This document shows positions 45,780-53,752 of a stretch of 64,000 nucleotides of DNA, in pieces. This DNA is from Polaribacter sp. SA4-10. Lineage in GTDB: Bacteria > Bacteroidota > Bacteroidia > Flavobacteriales > Flavobacteriaceae. Location: NCBI RefSeq assembly GCF_002163835.1, contig NZ_CP019331.1:1456001-1520000 (forward strand), read 5' to 3'. The notes under the pieces were generated by a model. The model saw nothing but the letters and a program-made list of their open reading frames with translations, made no database searches and was not told the origin of the DNA. The translations under genes and the position numbers were made by a program. Each line of letters starts with the position of its first letter. Within the stretch, counting starts at the first letter, position 1.

Positions 45780-45840
45780 TCTAAAAATTTAAATAAATTA
45801 ACTTTCTTTTTTTTTACTTTTTTAAACAATTTTAATTTTG

Positions 45841-45871
45841 AGTTAAAGTCCCCTTCAGGGGAAAAGTTAAA
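45841..45871. repeat. Small hairpin with flanking direct repeats in the dehydrogenase leader
   Basis: TCCCC-TTCA-GGGGA (45849-45862) forms a compact hairpin, flanked by the direct repeat GTTAAAG (45842-45848 and 45866-45872 region). It stands out in very A/T-rich sequence and lies in the predicted 5' leader of the dehydrogenase gene. It may be a dispersed extragenic repeat or a leader structure. Confidence 0.5.
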
Positions 45872-45919
45872 GCTGATTCATTAAAAATAAATTTTAAATA
45901 TTATTAAGTTGATACCTTA

Positions 45920-45950
45920 CAAACTTACAGTAAAAAAATGGTTGTTCAAA
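45920..45950 (-). promoter_or_regulatory. Promoter of the amino-acid dehydrogenase gene
   Basis: Minus-strand TTTG (complement of 45947-45950), spacer of exactly 19, and TAAGTTTG (complement of 45920-45927). It lies just outside the anmK stop codon and predicts a leader of about 130 bases. Confidence 0.7.
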
Positions 45951-45953
45951 TTA

Positions 45954-47024
45954 TTATTGAACCCCACTTGGTAAAAAAACTTCACCAGATGAATGATCCA
46001 TTTTTGAACCCGTAACAGAACTTAAACAATTTACCTGACTATCAAGCTTTAACAAGCCTAAAAAAGAAAAAACAAGCGCTTCTTTAAAGTTTATAATTTC
46101 CGAATTTAATACCTCAATTTTAATATTAGATTTTTCTTCAATACATTTTATTAAAAATTGATTAAAAACACCACCTCCAGTCATTAAAACCGAATTATTA
46201 TTAGCAATAACTTTACTAACTTGAATTGCAATATGGGCTACAAATGTTCTTAATACTGATGAAACATCCGTTTCCAAAGAATCAATTAAAGGAAATATTT
46301 TTTGCTGTACCCATTCCAAACCTAATGATTTTGGAGGTTCTTTATCATAAAAATCTAAGGAATTCAACTTATTTAAAAGCACTGTATTTATTTTTCCTCT
46401 AGAAGCAATTTCTCCAGATTCATCATACTCAAAGCCTAATTTCTGCGCATACAAATTCATTACAATATTTACAGGGCAAATATCAAAAGCAATTCTTTTT
46501 CCTTCTTTATTAAAAGAAACATTAGAAAACCCTCCCAAATTTACACAAAAATCATAATTACCAAACAACAATTCATCACCAATAGGAACCAAAGGCGCTC
46601 CTTGACCTCCCAATTTTACATCTTGAGTTCTAAAATCACAAACAACTTTTTGTTTTGTTTTATCTGCAATTATTTGTCCATTTCCAATTTGTAGCGTAAT
46701 TCCTTTTTCTGGCTGATGTAAAATTGTATGTCCATGAGAAGCTACAAAATCTATATTTTCAATAGAAAACTTATCAATAAAATCATTAATAACATCCCCC
46801 AATAAAACACCATATTCAATATCTAAACGCTGCAAATCATCCGAAGAAAAATGGATTGCATTTTGTAAAGTTTCTTTCCATTTTCTAGAGTATGAAACTG
46901 TTTCACTATGTAAAATTTTAAATTTAATGTAGTTGTTTACAGCAAATTCTGCATAAACCAAATCGATTCCATCTAAAGAGGTACCAGACATTAATCCTAT
47001 AGAAAAAAGGGATGTTTTATTCAT
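45954..47024 (-). CDS. anmK: Anhydro-N-acetylmuramic acid kinase
   Basis: A 356-residue kinase when started at the Met at 47022-47024 (MNKTSLFSIGLMSGTSLDGI). The open frame extends 20 codons further upstream to 47084, but that part runs into the promoter region of the divergent gene and is not family-like, so the shorter start is preferred. Motifs: GLMSGTSLDGIDL near residue 9 (ATP loop), ASHGHTILHQPEKG near 96, KLGGQGAPLVPIGDELLF near 140 and FDICPVNIVMN near 180. It phosphorylates anhydro-MurNAc released during cell-wall recycling, converting it to MurNAc-6-phosphate. Confidence 0.94.
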   Translation of the reverse strand: MNKTSLFSIGLMSGTSLDGIDLVYAEFAVNNYIKFKILHSETVSYSRKWKETLQNAIHFSSDDLQRLDIEYGVLLGDVINDFIDKFSIENIDFVASHGHTILHQPEKGITLQIGNGQIIADKTKQKVVCDFRTQDVKLGGQGAPLVPIGDELLFGNYDFCVNLGGFSNVSFNKEGKRIAFDICPVNIVMNLYAQKLGFEYDESGEIASRGKINTVLLNKLNSLDFYDKEPPKSLGLEWVQQKIFPLIDSLETDVSSVLRTFVAHIAIQVSKVIANNNSVLMTGGGVFNQFLIKCIEEKSNIKIEVLNSEIINFKEALVFSFLGLLKLDSQVNCLSSVTGSKMDHSSGEVFLPSGVQ

Positions 47025-47048
47025 ATTTGTAAAAATAACAAATGTCTG

Positions 47049-47079
47049 TTGAAAATTTGTTACGAAATCGATATCTTTG
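47049..47079 (+). promoter_or_regulatory. Promoter of the acyl-CoA dehydrogenase gene
   Basis: TTG at 47049-47051, a 20-base spacer and TATCTTTG at 47072-47079 fit the group consensus; the start codon at 47115 lies 35 bases further on. Confidence 0.55.
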
Positions 47080-47114
47080 AACACAATTTTTACGAAAATA
47101 ACAAAAGATATACA

Positions 47115-48257
47115 ATGGATTTTAGCTTAACAGAAGAACACATCATGATACGTGATGCCGCAAGAGATTTTGCGCAAACAGAATTATTACCTGGTGTTAT
47201 TGAAAGAGATAACAAGCAAGAATTCCCAAATGAGTTAGTAAGAAAAATGGGCGATTTAGGCTTTTTAGGAATTATGGTGGACCCAAAATATGGAGGAAGT
47301 GGTATGGATGCTATTTCTTACGTATTAATTATGGAAGAACTTTCTAAGATAGATGCTTCTGCATCCGTAATTGTTTCTGTTAACAACTCTTTAGTTTGTG
47401 CTGGTTTAGAAGCATATGCTTCTGAAGACCAAAAACAAAAATATTTAACAAAATTAGCAACAGGAGAATTTGTAGGCGCATTCTGTTTAAGCGAACCAGA
47501 GGCGGGTTCAGACGCAACTTCACAAGCAACAACTGCAGAAGACAAAGGAGATCACTATTTAATTAATGGAACAAAAAACTGGATTACAAGTGGTGGACGT
47601 GCAGACGTTTATTTAGTAATTGCGCAAACAGATAGAGAAAAAGGACACAGAGGAATTAATGCTTTCATCTTAGAAAAAGGACTGGACGGTTTTCATATTG
47701 GACCTAAAGAAGACAAATTAGGAATCAGAGGTTCAGATACACACACTTTGCAGTTTAACGATGTAAAAGTACCAAAAGAAAACAGGATTGGAGAAGATGG
47801 TTTTGGATTTAAATTTGCAATGAAAACACTTTCTGGAGGAAGAATTGGTATTGCCGCACAAGCTCTAGGAATTGCTGCAGGAGCTTATGAATTGGCTTTA
47901 AAATACTCTAAAGAACGTAAAGCATTTGGAACAGAAATTTGCAATCATCAAGCAATTGCGTTTAAATTAGCAGACATGCACACAGAAATTGAAGCTGCAA
48001 GAATGCTAGTTATGAAAGCTGCTTGGGATAAGGATCAGGGCAATAATTACGATATGTCTAGTGCAATGGCAAAACTATACGCGAGTAAAGTTGCTATGGA
48101 ACACACGGTAGAAGCGGTTCAAATTCATGGTGGAAATGGTTTTGTAAAAGATTATCATGTAGAGCGTTTAATGCGAGATGCAAAAATTACGCAGATTTAC
48201 GAAGGAACTTCAGAGATTCAGAAAATTGTAATTTCTAGAGGAATTATCAAAGGATAA
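47115..48257 (+). CDS. Acyl-CoA dehydrogenase (short/branched-chain type)
   Basis: A 380-residue FAD enzyme starting MDFSLTEEHIMIRDAARDFA. The frame is open back to 47049, but those 22 codons overlap the promoter and do not match the family, so 47115 is used. Visible signatures are FCLSEPEAGSDA near residue 125, NGTKNWITSGG near 150 (FAD contact), GGRIGIAAQALGIA near 240, QIHGGNGFVKDYHVERLMRD near 335 and the catalytic glutamate in QIYEGTSEIQKIV near 362. It carries out the first step of fatty-acid or branched-chain acyl-CoA oxidation. It stands alone, with a terminator directly after it. Confidence 0.94.
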   Translation: MDFSLTEEHIMIRDAARDFAQTELLPGVIERDNKQEFPNELVRKMGDLGFLGIMVDPKYGGSGMDAISYVLIMEELSKIDASASVIVSVNNSLVCAGLEAYASEDQKQKYLTKLATGEFVGAFCLSEPEAGSDATSQATTAEDKGDHYLINGTKNWITSGGRADVYLVIAQTDREKGHRGINAFILEKGLDGFHIGPKEDKLGIRGSDTHTLQFNDVKVPKENRIGEDGFGFKFAMKTLSGGRIGIAAQALGIAAGAYELALKYSKERKAFGTEICNHQAIAFKLADMHTEIEAARMLVMKAAWDKDQGNNYDMSSAMAKLYASKVAMEHTVEAVQIHGGNGFVKDYHVERLMRDAKITQIYEGTSEIQKIVISRGIIKG

Positions 48258-48280
48258 ACTACTCATTATATATAGTACCT

Positions 48281-48311
48281 AAAAATCCATCTTTTTAAAA
48301 GGTGGATTTTT
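48281..48311 (+). terminator. Intrinsic terminator after the acyl-CoA dehydrogenase gene
   Basis: AAAATCCATC pairs with GGTGGATTTT (one G-T pair) across a short A/T loop, followed by T-rich sequence. Confidence 0.75.
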
Positions 48312-48317
48312 CTTTTG

Positions 48318-48419
48318 TGCGCAACCTTTCAGGTCAGGATTTCCGCACTCGCTTTTCTCGGCCTGAATAAATTTCAGAGCCTCAAAAGAGCTCAAACAAA
48401 TGCTTCAATCCTTTGCGCA
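48318..48419. repeat. G+C-rich intergenic islet with terminal inverted TGCGCAA/TTGCGCA
   Basis: A 102-base segment between two genes with about 46% G+C by direct count, well above the surrounding intergenic DNA. It starts with TGCGCAA and ends with its inverted copy TTGCGCA. The segment CTCAAAAGAGCTCAAACAAA (48381-48400) matches 19 of 20 bases of 63956-63975 in the IS3 element. It may be a short dispersed element or a transposon scar. Confidence 0.4.
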
Positions 48420-48433
48420 GGCATTTTAACCAG

Positions 48434-49216
48434 CTACACTTTAAAATCAATATCATATAATTGCAAACCAGAACCTGGCGCAACATTTCGTAAAAATTTC
48501 TGATCGTTATCTTCTTTTAAAGAGTCTTCAATAAACTGTAATGTTATATTTTCTCTACCCAACTCAAATAAAGTAGCCATCATTAAACGTATTTGATAAC
48601 GCAAAAAACCTCTCCCTCTTACTTTTAACACATAACTTGTTTCAGGAAAAAAATTAGCCGTTAAAACATCATTCTCAATAATTTCACAAGAATCAATCTT
48701 TCTATTAAAGATCGTATTTGCAGATGGCTTTGTGCAATATTTATGAAAATAGTGCTCTCCTTCAAATAGTTTCGCACCAGACTTCATCAAATCAATATTT
48801 AAATCTTCTTGTAAGCCAGAAATAAAAGGTGCTGCAAATGGATGATTTTTTTGACCAAAAGAAAAATAGTAATGATACTCTTTAATCTTCTCAGAATTAA
48901 TAAGATTAAAATCGCCTGACAATTCATTAAAAGAAATCGCTTTTAAATCTGCTGGAGCGTTTTTATTAAAATCTTCTAAAAAGGAAGTTTCATCGAACTC
49001 AAACCTTGTAAAGAGATTAATATAATAGGTATTTGCAGATACTTTAGCATCTGTTCTACCAACTCCAATCGTTTTATAATTGGTGTTTTCAAAAACAAAT
49101 GACAACGTTTTATCAACAATATCATGCAATGTCTTTGTGTTTGGCTGTTTTTGCCATCCAGAAAAGCGAAAACCAAGGAACTGGATTTTAATTAAATAAG
49201 AAAACGGGTATTTCAT
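48434..49216 (-). CDS. truA: tRNA pseudouridine(38-40) synthase
   Basis: A 260-residue TruA protein: LIKIQFLGFRFSGWQKQPN near residues 8-26, the catalytic aspartate in GVGRTDAKVSA near 52, and LKVRGRGFLRYQIRLMMATL near 205. It modifies uridines 38, 39 and 40 in the anticodon arm of many tRNAs. The usual His after the catalytic motif (TDxGVHA in E. coli) is changed to the KVSANTYY form common in Bacteroidota. The gene stands alone; the only promoter-like element (TATTTTTG, complement of 49222-49229) lacks a good -33 box. Confidence 0.93.
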   Translation of the reverse strand: MKYPFSYLIKIQFLGFRFSGWQKQPNTKTLHDIVDKTLSFVFENTNYKTIGVGRTDAKVSANTYYINLFTRFEFDETSFLEDFNKNAPADLKAISFNELSGDFNLINSEKIKEYHYYFSFGQKNHPFAAPFISGLQEDLNIDLMKSGAKLFEGEHYFHKYCTKPSANTIFNRKIDSCEIIENDVLTANFFPETSYVLKVRGRGFLRYQIRLMMATLFELGRENITLQFIEDSLKEDNDQKFLRNVAPGSGLQLYDIDFKV

Positions 49217-49412
49217 AGGCTCAAAAATACAACAAATTGATCTTTTTTTTAAAAAAGTGCATTTTTATGAATATCACAAAATTATAGATATCATTTTTTA
49301 ATACCTCGTATTTAGATACCCTAAAAAACTATAAAATGAATTAATCTTAATTTTACCCCTATTTTTTTAAGGGTACTGTCATAAAATACATCGTTTTTTA
49401 AAAAACACCCCC

Positions 49413-49442
49413 TTGTTTATATAAATTAAATATATACTTTTG
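49413..49442 (+). promoter_or_regulatory. Promoter of the porin-amtB operon
   Basis: TTG at 49413-49415, exactly 19 bases of spacer, and TACTTTTG at 49435-49442. One of the best matches to the Bacteroidota consensus in the window; the leader is about 45 bases. The 150 bases upstream are A/T-rich without a recognisable operator. Confidence 0.7.
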
Positions 49443-49493
49443 ACCCAGTTCAACTAAATAAATAACACAACAAACACTAAAAGAACATTTATT

Positions 49494-50483
49494 ATGAAAA
49501 AAATTATTTTTACTTTACTACTAGCAACTAGCTTAGTAGCAACTGGACAAGAAAAAGAAGACAAGGGTACATTTACGCTAAGCGGAACTGTAGACACTTA
49601 CTACTCTACTAACTTATCAACTTCAGATATTGGTACTACTGGAATTTTATCAGATGTTGCTGCAAATGGTTTTGGTTTAGGAATGGCTAATACTATTTTC
49701 TCTTATGAAAAAGGAAAAGCAGGAATTGTTGCAGATTTAACTTATGGACCAAGAGCAAATGCTGCAAATGCATACACAGGAGCAATTAACCAACTATATG
49801 CTTACTACAATGCTTCTGAGAAAATAACATTTACTTTAGGACAATTTAATACATTCTACGGGTATGAAGTTATTTCTCCTGCAGGAAACTTTAACTACTC
49901 TGTATCTTATTTATTTAATGCAGGACCTTTTTCTCATACAGGTTTAAAAATGGATTATGCTGCCTCAGAAGATCTATCTTTTATGTTTGCAGTAACAAAC
50001 CCTCATGGAGTTGTAGAGGGCGCAAATAGCACTTCAGACGACTACCAATTAGGTTTTCAAGCAGGATATAAAGGACAGTACTTTAACCTTGCGTATGGTG
50101 CAGATGGTTTTGGAGATAAAGATGTTTTATACCTAGATTACACAGGTGGTTTTGACTTATCTGATTCATTTTTCGTAGGAATAAACGCTGCTTATGCAAA
50201 TTCAGATGACGCTGATGCAGGTTACCAAGGATTCGCTTTATACTTACAGAATGCATTTTCAGACACTTTCTCATTAGGTTTAAGACCAGAGTTTTTTACA
50301 GTAACTTCTGGAAGTGATGATACAACTATAACTGCATTTACTTTATCAGGAAACACCTCTTTAACGGATAGTTTAAAATTGATTACAGAAGTAAGATATG
50401 ATACTTCAGGAGATGACGTAATCTTTGTAGGAGGTAAAGACAATGCATCAGGCTTAACTATTGCTGCAGTTTACTCTTTCTAA
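49494..50483 (+). CDS. Outer-membrane beta-barrel porin-like protein (BBP2/OmpL type)
   Basis: A 329-residue secreted protein. A signal peptide (MKKIIFTLLLATSLVATGQ, cleavage around residue 19) is followed by a chain of short amphipathic beta strands with aromatic ends, such as FTLSGTVDTYYSTN, QLYAYYNASEKITFTLGQFN near 102-121 (here its LGQFNTFYGYEV part) and a C-terminal ASGLTIAAVYSF ending in Phe, as in outer-membrane barrels. It precedes amtB by 33 bases, after a strong promoter, so it probably lets ammonium or small nitrogen compounds through the outer membrane (inference from context). Confidence 0.82.
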   Translation: MKKIIFTLLLATSLVATGQEKEDKGTFTLSGTVDTYYSTNLSTSDIGTTGILSDVAANGFGLGMANTIFSYEKGKAGIVADLTYGPRANAANAYTGAINQLYAYYNASEKITFTLGQFNTFYGYEVISPAGNFNYSVSYLFNAGPFSHTGLKMDYAASEDLSFMFAVTNPHGVVEGANSTSDDYQLGFQAGYKGQYFNLAYGADGFGDKDVLYLDYTGGFDLSDSFFVGINAAYANSDDADAGYQGFALYLQNAFSDTFSLGLRPEFFTVTSGSDDTTITAFTLSGNTSLTDSLKLITEVRYDTSGDDVIFVGGKDNASGLTIAAVYSF

Positions 50484-50516
50484 AAAATATTTTTACTAAC
50501 TAAAAATTTATATAAC

Positions 50517-51806
50517 ATGAGTTTATTTTTAACATTATTTCAAGAAACTACAGTATCTGAAGCTGCTAAAGTTTTAGAACAAGTAAATGGAGATATGGGA
50601 ATGCTGTGGATGCTAATTGCTGGTATCTTAGTATTCTTAATGCAAGCAGGATTTACCTTGGTAGAATCTGGTATGACAAGATCTAAAAATGCAGTTAACA
50701 TTGCAATGAAAAACTTACTAGACATTTGTGTAGGTTCATTAACTTTTTGGCTAGTAGGTTACTCTTTAATGTACGGAGACACCTCTAATGGATGGTTCTT
50801 TTGGGGCGGTTTATTTCAAGGTGAAGGCGCAGATTTATTCTTCCAAACAATGTTTGCTGCAACAACTGCAACAATTGTTTCTGGTGCAATAGCAGGTAGA
50901 ACAAAATATACTACTTATATTATTTTCTCTTTAGTAATGACAGCTGTAATCTATCCTATTTCAGGTGGATGGCAATGGCAAGGTGAAGGCTGGTTAACAA
51001 AACTAGGTTTCATTGATTTTGCAGGTTCTTCAATTGTACACTCTGTAGGTGGATGGGCTGCTTTAGTTGCTGCATTTATGGTAGGTCCTAGAATAGGAAA
51101 ATATGTAAACGGAAAAGTGTTACCTATTCCTGGTCATAATCAAGTATTAGCAACTTTAGGTGTATTTATCCTTTGGTTTGGATGGTTTGGTTTTAACGGT
51201 GGATCTCAATTAGCTTGGGGTGGCGCTGATGCAATTGCTGCTTCTAACGTAGTATTAATAACAAATTTATCTGCAGCTGCAGGTGGGTTAGGTGCTTTAA
51301 TTACAACTTGGATCTGGTATGGTAAACCAAATTTATCACAAACATTAAACGGAGTTTTAGCTGGTTTAGTAAGTATTACTGCTGGTTGTGGAAACATGTC
51401 TGCTGGTGGAGCTGTACTTGCTGGTTTAATAGGAGGTGTTATTGTAGTGTTTGCTATTGAATTTATAGAGAAAAAATTAAAAATTGATGACGCTATTGGT
51501 GCTGCTTCTGTGCATGGTGTTGCAGGTGCTTGGGGTACTTTAGTTATTGGTCTTTGGGGCGTAGATGGAGATGCTGCTATTGGATTGTTTAATGGTGGTG
51601 GCGCTTCTCAATTAGGTGTTCAAGCAATTGGAGTTTTAGCATATGCTGCATGGGCTATTGGTTTATCTTTTATTGTTCTTGGTATCTTAAAAGCTACTAT
51701 GGGATTACGTGTAACTAAAGAAGTAGAAATCGAAGGATTAGACATTTCTGAACACGGCTCTATCGCTTACCCAGGAAAAAGACAAAGAGATATTGAAGAC
51801 AAATAA
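50517..51806 (+). CDS. amtB: Ammonium transporter (first copy)
   Basis: A 429-residue Amt/MEP/Rh channel with eleven hydrophobic helices. The conserved pair of pore histidines is present in HSVGGWAALVA near residue 178 and HGVAGAWGTLV near 338, as are GGWQW and WFGWFGFNGGSQLAWGG near 223. An N-terminal extension with QETTVSEAAKVLEQVNGDMG precedes the first helix. Co-transcribed with the porin-like gene; a strong palindromic terminator follows. Confidence 0.96.
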   Translation: MSLFLTLFQETTVSEAAKVLEQVNGDMGMLWMLIAGILVFLMQAGFTLVESGMTRSKNAVNIAMKNLLDICVGSLTFWLVGYSLMYGDTSNGWFFWGGLFQGEGADLFFQTMFAATTATIVSGAIAGRTKYTTYIIFSLVMTAVIYPISGGWQWQGEGWLTKLGFIDFAGSSIVHSVGGWAALVAAFMVGPRIGKYVNGKVLPIPGHNQVLATLGVFILWFGWFGFNGGSQLAWGGADAIAASNVVLITNLSAAAGGLGALITTWIWYGKPNLSQTLNGVLAGLVSITAGCGNMSAGGAVLAGLIGGVIVVFAIEFIEKKLKIDDAIGAASVHGVAGAWGTLVIGLWGVDGDAAIGLFNGGGASQLGVQAIGVLAYAAWAIGLSFIVLGILKATMGLRVTKEVEIEGLDISEHGSIAYPGKRQRDIEDK

Positions 51807-51834
51807 TATTTTACATTAGTTCAGGTATTAATAT

Positions 51835-51868
51835 AAAATCACATAACTCAATTGAGTTATGTGATTTT
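51835..51868. terminator. 34-base perfect palindrome after the first amtB
   Basis: AAAATCACATAACTCAA (51835-51851) is followed at once by its exact reverse complement (51852-51868), giving a 17-bp stem, then an A/T-rich tract. It probably ends or attenuates transcription between amtB and the P-II gene; its length and lack of a loop are uncommon. Confidence 0.75.
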
Positions 51869-51936
51869 ATCTTGAAAAAAAAAATTACTATTTTTAGAGT
51901 GTTAATAAATACCATACTAATTAAACAAATTTAAAA

Positions 51937-52275
51937 ATGAAAAAAATAGAAGCAATTATCAGAAAATCTAAATACAGATTAGTTAAGGAAGCGCTACATG
52001 AAGTAGGTGTAAATTTTCTCTCTTACTGGGATGTTACAGGAATTGGAAATGAAAAAGAAGGCCATGTTTATAGAGGCGTTAGCTATAGCACTAGTGATAT
52101 ACAAAGAAGACACATCGCTATTGTTGTTAATGATGATTTTGAAGAAATCACTGTTCAAACAATAATTAAAGCCGCTTCAACGGGTGAAGTTGGAGATGGT
52201 AAAGTTTTTGTAAGCGATATTAAAGAAGCATACAGAATTAGAACTGGCGAAAAAGGAGGAAAAACTTTAAATTAA
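51937..52275 (+). CDS. glnK: P-II family nitrogen regulatory protein
   Basis: A 112-residue signal protein: MKKIEAIIRKSKYRLVKEAL at the N-terminus, the T-loop with VYRGVSYS near residue 46 (the Tyr at position 51 is kept), and TGEVGDGKVFVSDIKEAYRIRTGE near 82-105 (ATP-binding B and C loops). The T-loop is shorter than in E. coli GlnB, with HVYRGVSYSTSDIQRR in place of the longer GRQKG...LPKVK segment. P-II trimers bind ATP/ADP and 2-oxoglutarate and close AmtB pores. It lies between two amtB genes, 19 bases before the second. Confidence 0.95.
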   Translation: MKKIEAIIRKSKYRLVKEALHEVGVNFLSYWDVTGIGNEKEGHVYRGVSYSTSDIQRRHIAIVVNDDFEEITVQTIIKAASTGEVGDGKVFVSDIKEAYRIRTGEKGGKTLN

Positions 52276-52294
52276 AATAGTACAAAATTTTATT

Positions 52295-53536
52295 ATGGAA
52301 TTATTAACAATAAATAATGTATGGATGATGATCTGTACTGCACTCGTTTTCTTTATGCACTTAGGTTTTGCCTTTTTAGAAATTGGTTTAACGAGACAGA
52401 AAAACACAATTAACATCTTATTTAAAAATATTTTTATTATTACCGTTGGCTTATTACTATATGCTTTGGTTGGTTTTAATTTAATGTACCCAACTTGGGG
52501 TGCAAATGCTTCAGGCTATTTAGGCGACTTTATATTTGGTCTTTCTTCTCCTTTAACAAAAGAAGGAACTTTAGACTTAGCTTATAATGAAGGATATACG
52601 TATTGGACCGACTTTTTATTCCAAGGAATGTTTGCTGCAACTGCTGCAACTATCGTTTCTGGTGCAGTAGCAGAAAGAATGAAAATTTTACCTTTTATGA
52701 TTTTTACAGTAATTTATGTTGGTTTTGTTTACCCAATTGCTGGTTCTTGGAAATGGGGTGGTGGATTTTTAGATCAACTATCAACTCCTTTTTATGACTT
52801 TGCAGGTTCTACGCTAGTACATTCTGTTGGTGGATGGGCTGCTTTAGTTGCTGTTTGTCTTTTAGGAGCAAGAATAGGAAAATTCAAAAACGGAAAACCA
52901 CAAGCTATTCCTGGTCATAACATACCATTAGCAACTGCAGGTGTATTAATCCTTTGGTTAGGTTGGTTTGGTTTTAACGGAGGATCTGTTTTATCTGCAG
53001 ACCCAACATTAACTTCTTTAACTTTAGTGACAACTTGTTTAGCCGCAGCTTCAGGAGGAGTTCTTGCTGCTTTGGTTTCTACAATCATGTATAAGAATTT
53101 AGACTTAACCATGTTTTTAAATGGTATTCTTGGTGGTTTAGTTGGTATTACAGCTGGTGCAGATCAAATGTCTCCAACAGATGCTATTTTAATTGGTGCT
53201 ATTGCAGGAACTTTAATTGTTTTTGCTGTAAGTTTCGTTGATAAATTAAAACTAGATGACCCTGTAGGTGCAATTGCTGTTCACCTTATTTGTGGTATTT
53301 GGGGAACTTTGGCTGTGGGTCTTTTTGGTAACCTTGCAGGACTAGACCAGTTTCTTAGCCAATTAATTGGCGTTGCTTCTTATGCCCTTTTTTGTATAGT
53401 AACTTCATTTATCGTCATATTCACATTAAAGAAAACAATGGGAATTAGAGTTAGCGAAAGAGAAGAATTAGAAGGGTTAGATGCACATGAACACGGTATG
53501 GATGCATATCCAGATTTTAGACTAAACGAGCATTAA
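52295..53536 (+). CDS. amtB: Ammonium transporter (second copy)
   Basis: A 413-residue Amt channel with eleven helices. The first pore histidine is in HSVGGWAALVA near residue 173 and the second in HLICGIWGTLAV near 328; WLGWFGFNGGSVLSADP near 222 is conserved. It differs clearly from the first copy (for example ICG in place of VAG after the second histidine, and a 20-residue insertion with FIFGLSSPLTKEGTLDLAY near 78), so this is an old paralogue. It follows the P-II gene by 19 bases, the classical glnK-amtB pair. Confidence 0.96.
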   Translation: MELLTINNVWMMICTALVFFMHLGFAFLEIGLTRQKNTINILFKNIFIITVGLLLYALVGFNLMYPTWGANASGYLGDFIFGLSSPLTKEGTLDLAYNEGYTYWTDFLFQGMFAATAATIVSGAVAERMKILPFMIFTVIYVGFVYPIAGSWKWGGGFLDQLSTPFYDFAGSTLVHSVGGWAALVAVCLLGARIGKFKNGKPQAIPGHNIPLATAGVLILWLGWFGFNGGSVLSADPTLTSLTLVTTCLAAASGGVLAALVSTIMYKNLDLTMFLNGILGGLVGITAGADQMSPTDAILIGAIAGTLIVFAVSFVDKLKLDDPVGAIAVHLICGIWGTLAVGLFGNLAGLDQFLSQLIGVASYALFCIVTSFIVIFTLKKTMGIRVSEREELEGLDAHEHGMDAYPDFRLNEH

Positions 53537-53560
53537 TATCTCTTAAATAAATTTCAAAAG

Positions 53561-53592
53561 AAGCTTGTAAAATTTAATTTTACAGGCTTTTT
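53561..53592 (+). terminator. Intrinsic terminator after the second amtB
   Basis: AAGCTTGTAAAA (53561-53572) pairs with TTTTACAGGCTT (53578-53589, one G-T pair), followed by T-rich sequence. Confidence 0.8.
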
Positions 53593-53752
53593 CCTGTTTT
53601 TATGAATTTGACAATATAAAAGACTTTAATTATCATTAATAAATTTTTGATAGCCATTTTTTACTTTCATCATAAAAATCATACCAAATCCCTAAAAACA
53701 CTGAGTTATTCTTAATAAAAATTTTAAATTAGCCAATATAATTCAATAAAAA

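Noticed and set aside
47025..47084. N-terminal extension of anmK
   Set aside because: Non-family sequence that would overlap the divergent gene; the Met at 47022-47024 directly precedes the conserved ATP loop.
47049..47114. N-terminal extension of the acyl-CoA dehydrogenase frame
   Set aside because: The extension overlaps the promoter and the upstream extension of anmK and does not match the family; the ATG at 47115 gives the normal length.
48315..48503. 62-codon frame on the plus strand across the G+C-rich islet
   Set aside because: It runs into truA on the opposite strand, has no protein-family features and is better explained by the islet's composition.
53608..53636. Sigma70-like TTGACA-N17-TATCAT before gltB
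   Set aside because: The organism's promoters follow TTTG/TAnnTTTG; the match lies more than 100 bases from the gene in A/T-rich DNA and is likely chance.
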